Assembly: GCA_020053185.1 (NCBI GenBank)
Contig: JAGVNP010000065.1
Span: 1-5,590 of the forward strand
Direction of reading: 5' to 3'
Source of the DNA: Deltaproteobacteria bacterium
GTDB lineage: Bacteria > Desulfobacterota > Desulfomonilia > UBA1062
Length of the DNA: 5,590 nt
In this document: positions 5,041 through 5,590 of the stretch, piece by piece
How positions within the stretch are numbered: position 1 is the first letter of the stretch
How the letters are laid out: each line of letters opens with the position of its first letter
Position numbers and translations under genes: made by a program
Notes under the pieces: model-generated
Told to the model about the DNA's origin: nothing
The model's input: only the letters and a program-made list of their open reading frames with translations
The model's database searches: none

Positions 5041-5223
5041 TGTCATTGCGAGCGACCAAAGGGAGCGTGGCAATCTGACACGAAGTGTCATTCTGAGCCC
5101 AAAGGGCGAAGAATCTTATTAAGATCCTTCGGGCCTAGCCCTCAGAGCTTGCCCTGAGCGAAGCCGAAGGGATGACTGTTTCACACTCAGATTGCTTCGT
5201 CGTTTTCACTCCTCGCAATGACA
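5041..5223. repeat. Nested palindromic composite repeat between hom and apgM
   Basis: The outer arms TGTCATTGCGAG (5041-5052) and CTCGCAATGACA (5212-5223) are perfect 12-bp inverted repeats. A second pair, GCAATCTGA (5070-5078) and TCAGATTGC (5187-5195), lies inside them. Inside that is a different element: GTCAT (5087-5091) with ATGAC (5172-5176), and CCTTCGG (5126-5132) with CCGAAGG (5164-5170). It also carries small hairpins TGACAC-GAA-GTGTCA (5076-5090), GCCC-AAA-GGGC (5097-5107), and a 10-nt stem 5108-5117/5121-5130 with one mismatch. From memory both element types are dispersed intergenic repeats in many bacterial genomes. No coding potential is seen. It fills most of 4990-5243; the remainder holds only the apgM RBS. 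Confidence 0.85.
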
Positions 5224-5243
5224 TTTTGTGTAATGCGGCTGCA

Positions 5244-5590
5244 TCAACTGTTCTCGATATCCTTATTCTCTACATGAATAACTATTGGTCTTCCGCTGAT
5301 CTCTTCAAAGGATGCGATCTCATCCACAGCTTCCCTGATGTTCGACTCCTTTGCCTCATGGGTGAGGAGCACTACAGGCACAAAGCCATCCTGTTTTCTG
5401 CCTTTTTGTATGACAGATGCCATGCTTATATTCTTCTTTGCCAGCACTCCTGCTGTTTTTGCCAGCACTCCTGGCCTATCAAGGGCATTTATTCTTACAT
5501 AGTAATTGGAGGTAATATTTTCAATAGGAATGATCTGTTTCTTGGCTGAGGATGTGTCTCTATAGCCAAGATAGGGTATACGCTTTGAAA
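5244..5590 (-). CDS. hom: Homoserine dehydrogenase, C-terminal ACT domain (partial; 5' end beyond window)
   Basis: Only the last 114 codons are present; the frame is open to the right edge with no stop, and ends at TGA (5246-5244). The visible part is the C-terminal ACT regulatory domain, recognisable by YYVRINALDRPGVLAKTAG, then ISMASVIQKGR and VPVVLLTHEAKE, and ending with a beta strand around PIVIHVEN. In the full protein this follows the NAD(P)-binding and catalytic domains, which reduce aspartate-4-semialdehyde to homoserine, the branch point to threonine and methionine. In this family the ACT domain commonly mediates feedback inhibition by threonine. The GTG at 5468 is internal, not a start. 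The gene lies upstream of the ApgM-like gene on the same strand, 254 bp apart, suggesting a threonine-pathway pair. The missing N-terminal domains cannot be checked here. Confidence 0.93.
   Translation of the reverse strand, partial: SKRIPYLGYRDTSSAKKQIIPIENITSNYYVRINALDRPGVLAKTAGVLAKKNISMASVIQKGRKQDGFVPVVLLTHEAKESNIREAVDEIASFEEISGRPIVIHVENKDIENS

Noticed and set aside
5041..5223. Insertion sequence or transposase remnant
   Set aside because: Inverted arms are present, but there is no coding frame for a transposase and no clear target duplication. The size and structure fit a non-autonomous palindromic repeat.
5026..5243. Riboswitch or threonine attenuator upstream of apgM
   Set aside because: The structure here is explained by dispersed repeat families. 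There is no leader peptide rich in Thr/Ile codons and no known riboswitch core that I can recognise.
5172..5549. 125-codon + strand frame over the hom end
   Set aside because: It is antisense to the clear ACT domain of homoserine dehydrogenase and runs into the nested repeat. It shows no recognisable protein features.

Overview
This window carries four protein-coding genes, all housekeeping or biosynthetic, separated by unusually repeat-rich spacers. On the + strand is rsmI (16S rRNA C1402 2'-O-methyltransferase). On the - strand, in transcription order, are the 3' end of hom (homoserine dehydrogenase, running off the right edge), an ApgM-family alkaline-phosphatase-superfamily enzyme (annotated as cofactor-independent phosphoglycerate mutase, but probably a homoserine kinase in this context), and a LonA-type ATP-dependent protease with a shortened N-terminus. 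rsmI and lon are convergent.

Layout: 1-75 is a hairpin repeat; 156-980 is rsmI; 981-1212 is a convergent spacer packed with short tandem arrays and a two-hairpin repeat; 1213-3375 is lon (-); 3376-3792 is a 417-bp non-coding spacer with the lon promoter at its left end and a second set of the same repeats in the same order; 3793-4989 is apgM (-), using a TTG start; 4990-5243 is a spacer filled by a 183-bp nested palindromic repeat; 5244-5590 is the end of hom (-).

Organism: a bacterium with moderate GC content. The hom-apgM pairing and the intergenic repeat families (a CCTCTCCC hairpin with a GAGGGTG tail, a TGTCATTGCGAG inverted repeat, and GGCACAAAGG-like arrays) are, from memory, typical of environmental Desulfobacterota (former Deltaproteobacteria), Nitrospirota and neighbouring uncultured lineages. 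The phylum cannot be fixed from this window.

How the genes relate: hom and the ApgM-like gene plausibly form a threonine-biosynthesis unit (aspartate semialdehyde to homoserine to O-phosphohomoserine). lon appears to have its own promoter and is a separate protein quality-control gene. I see no phage, CRISPR, defence, transposase or RNA gene. The most noteworthy material is non-coding: the two spacers bordering lon share an ordered repeat architecture, and GGCA-type arrays begin within 0-2 nt of the stop codons of all three complete genes.
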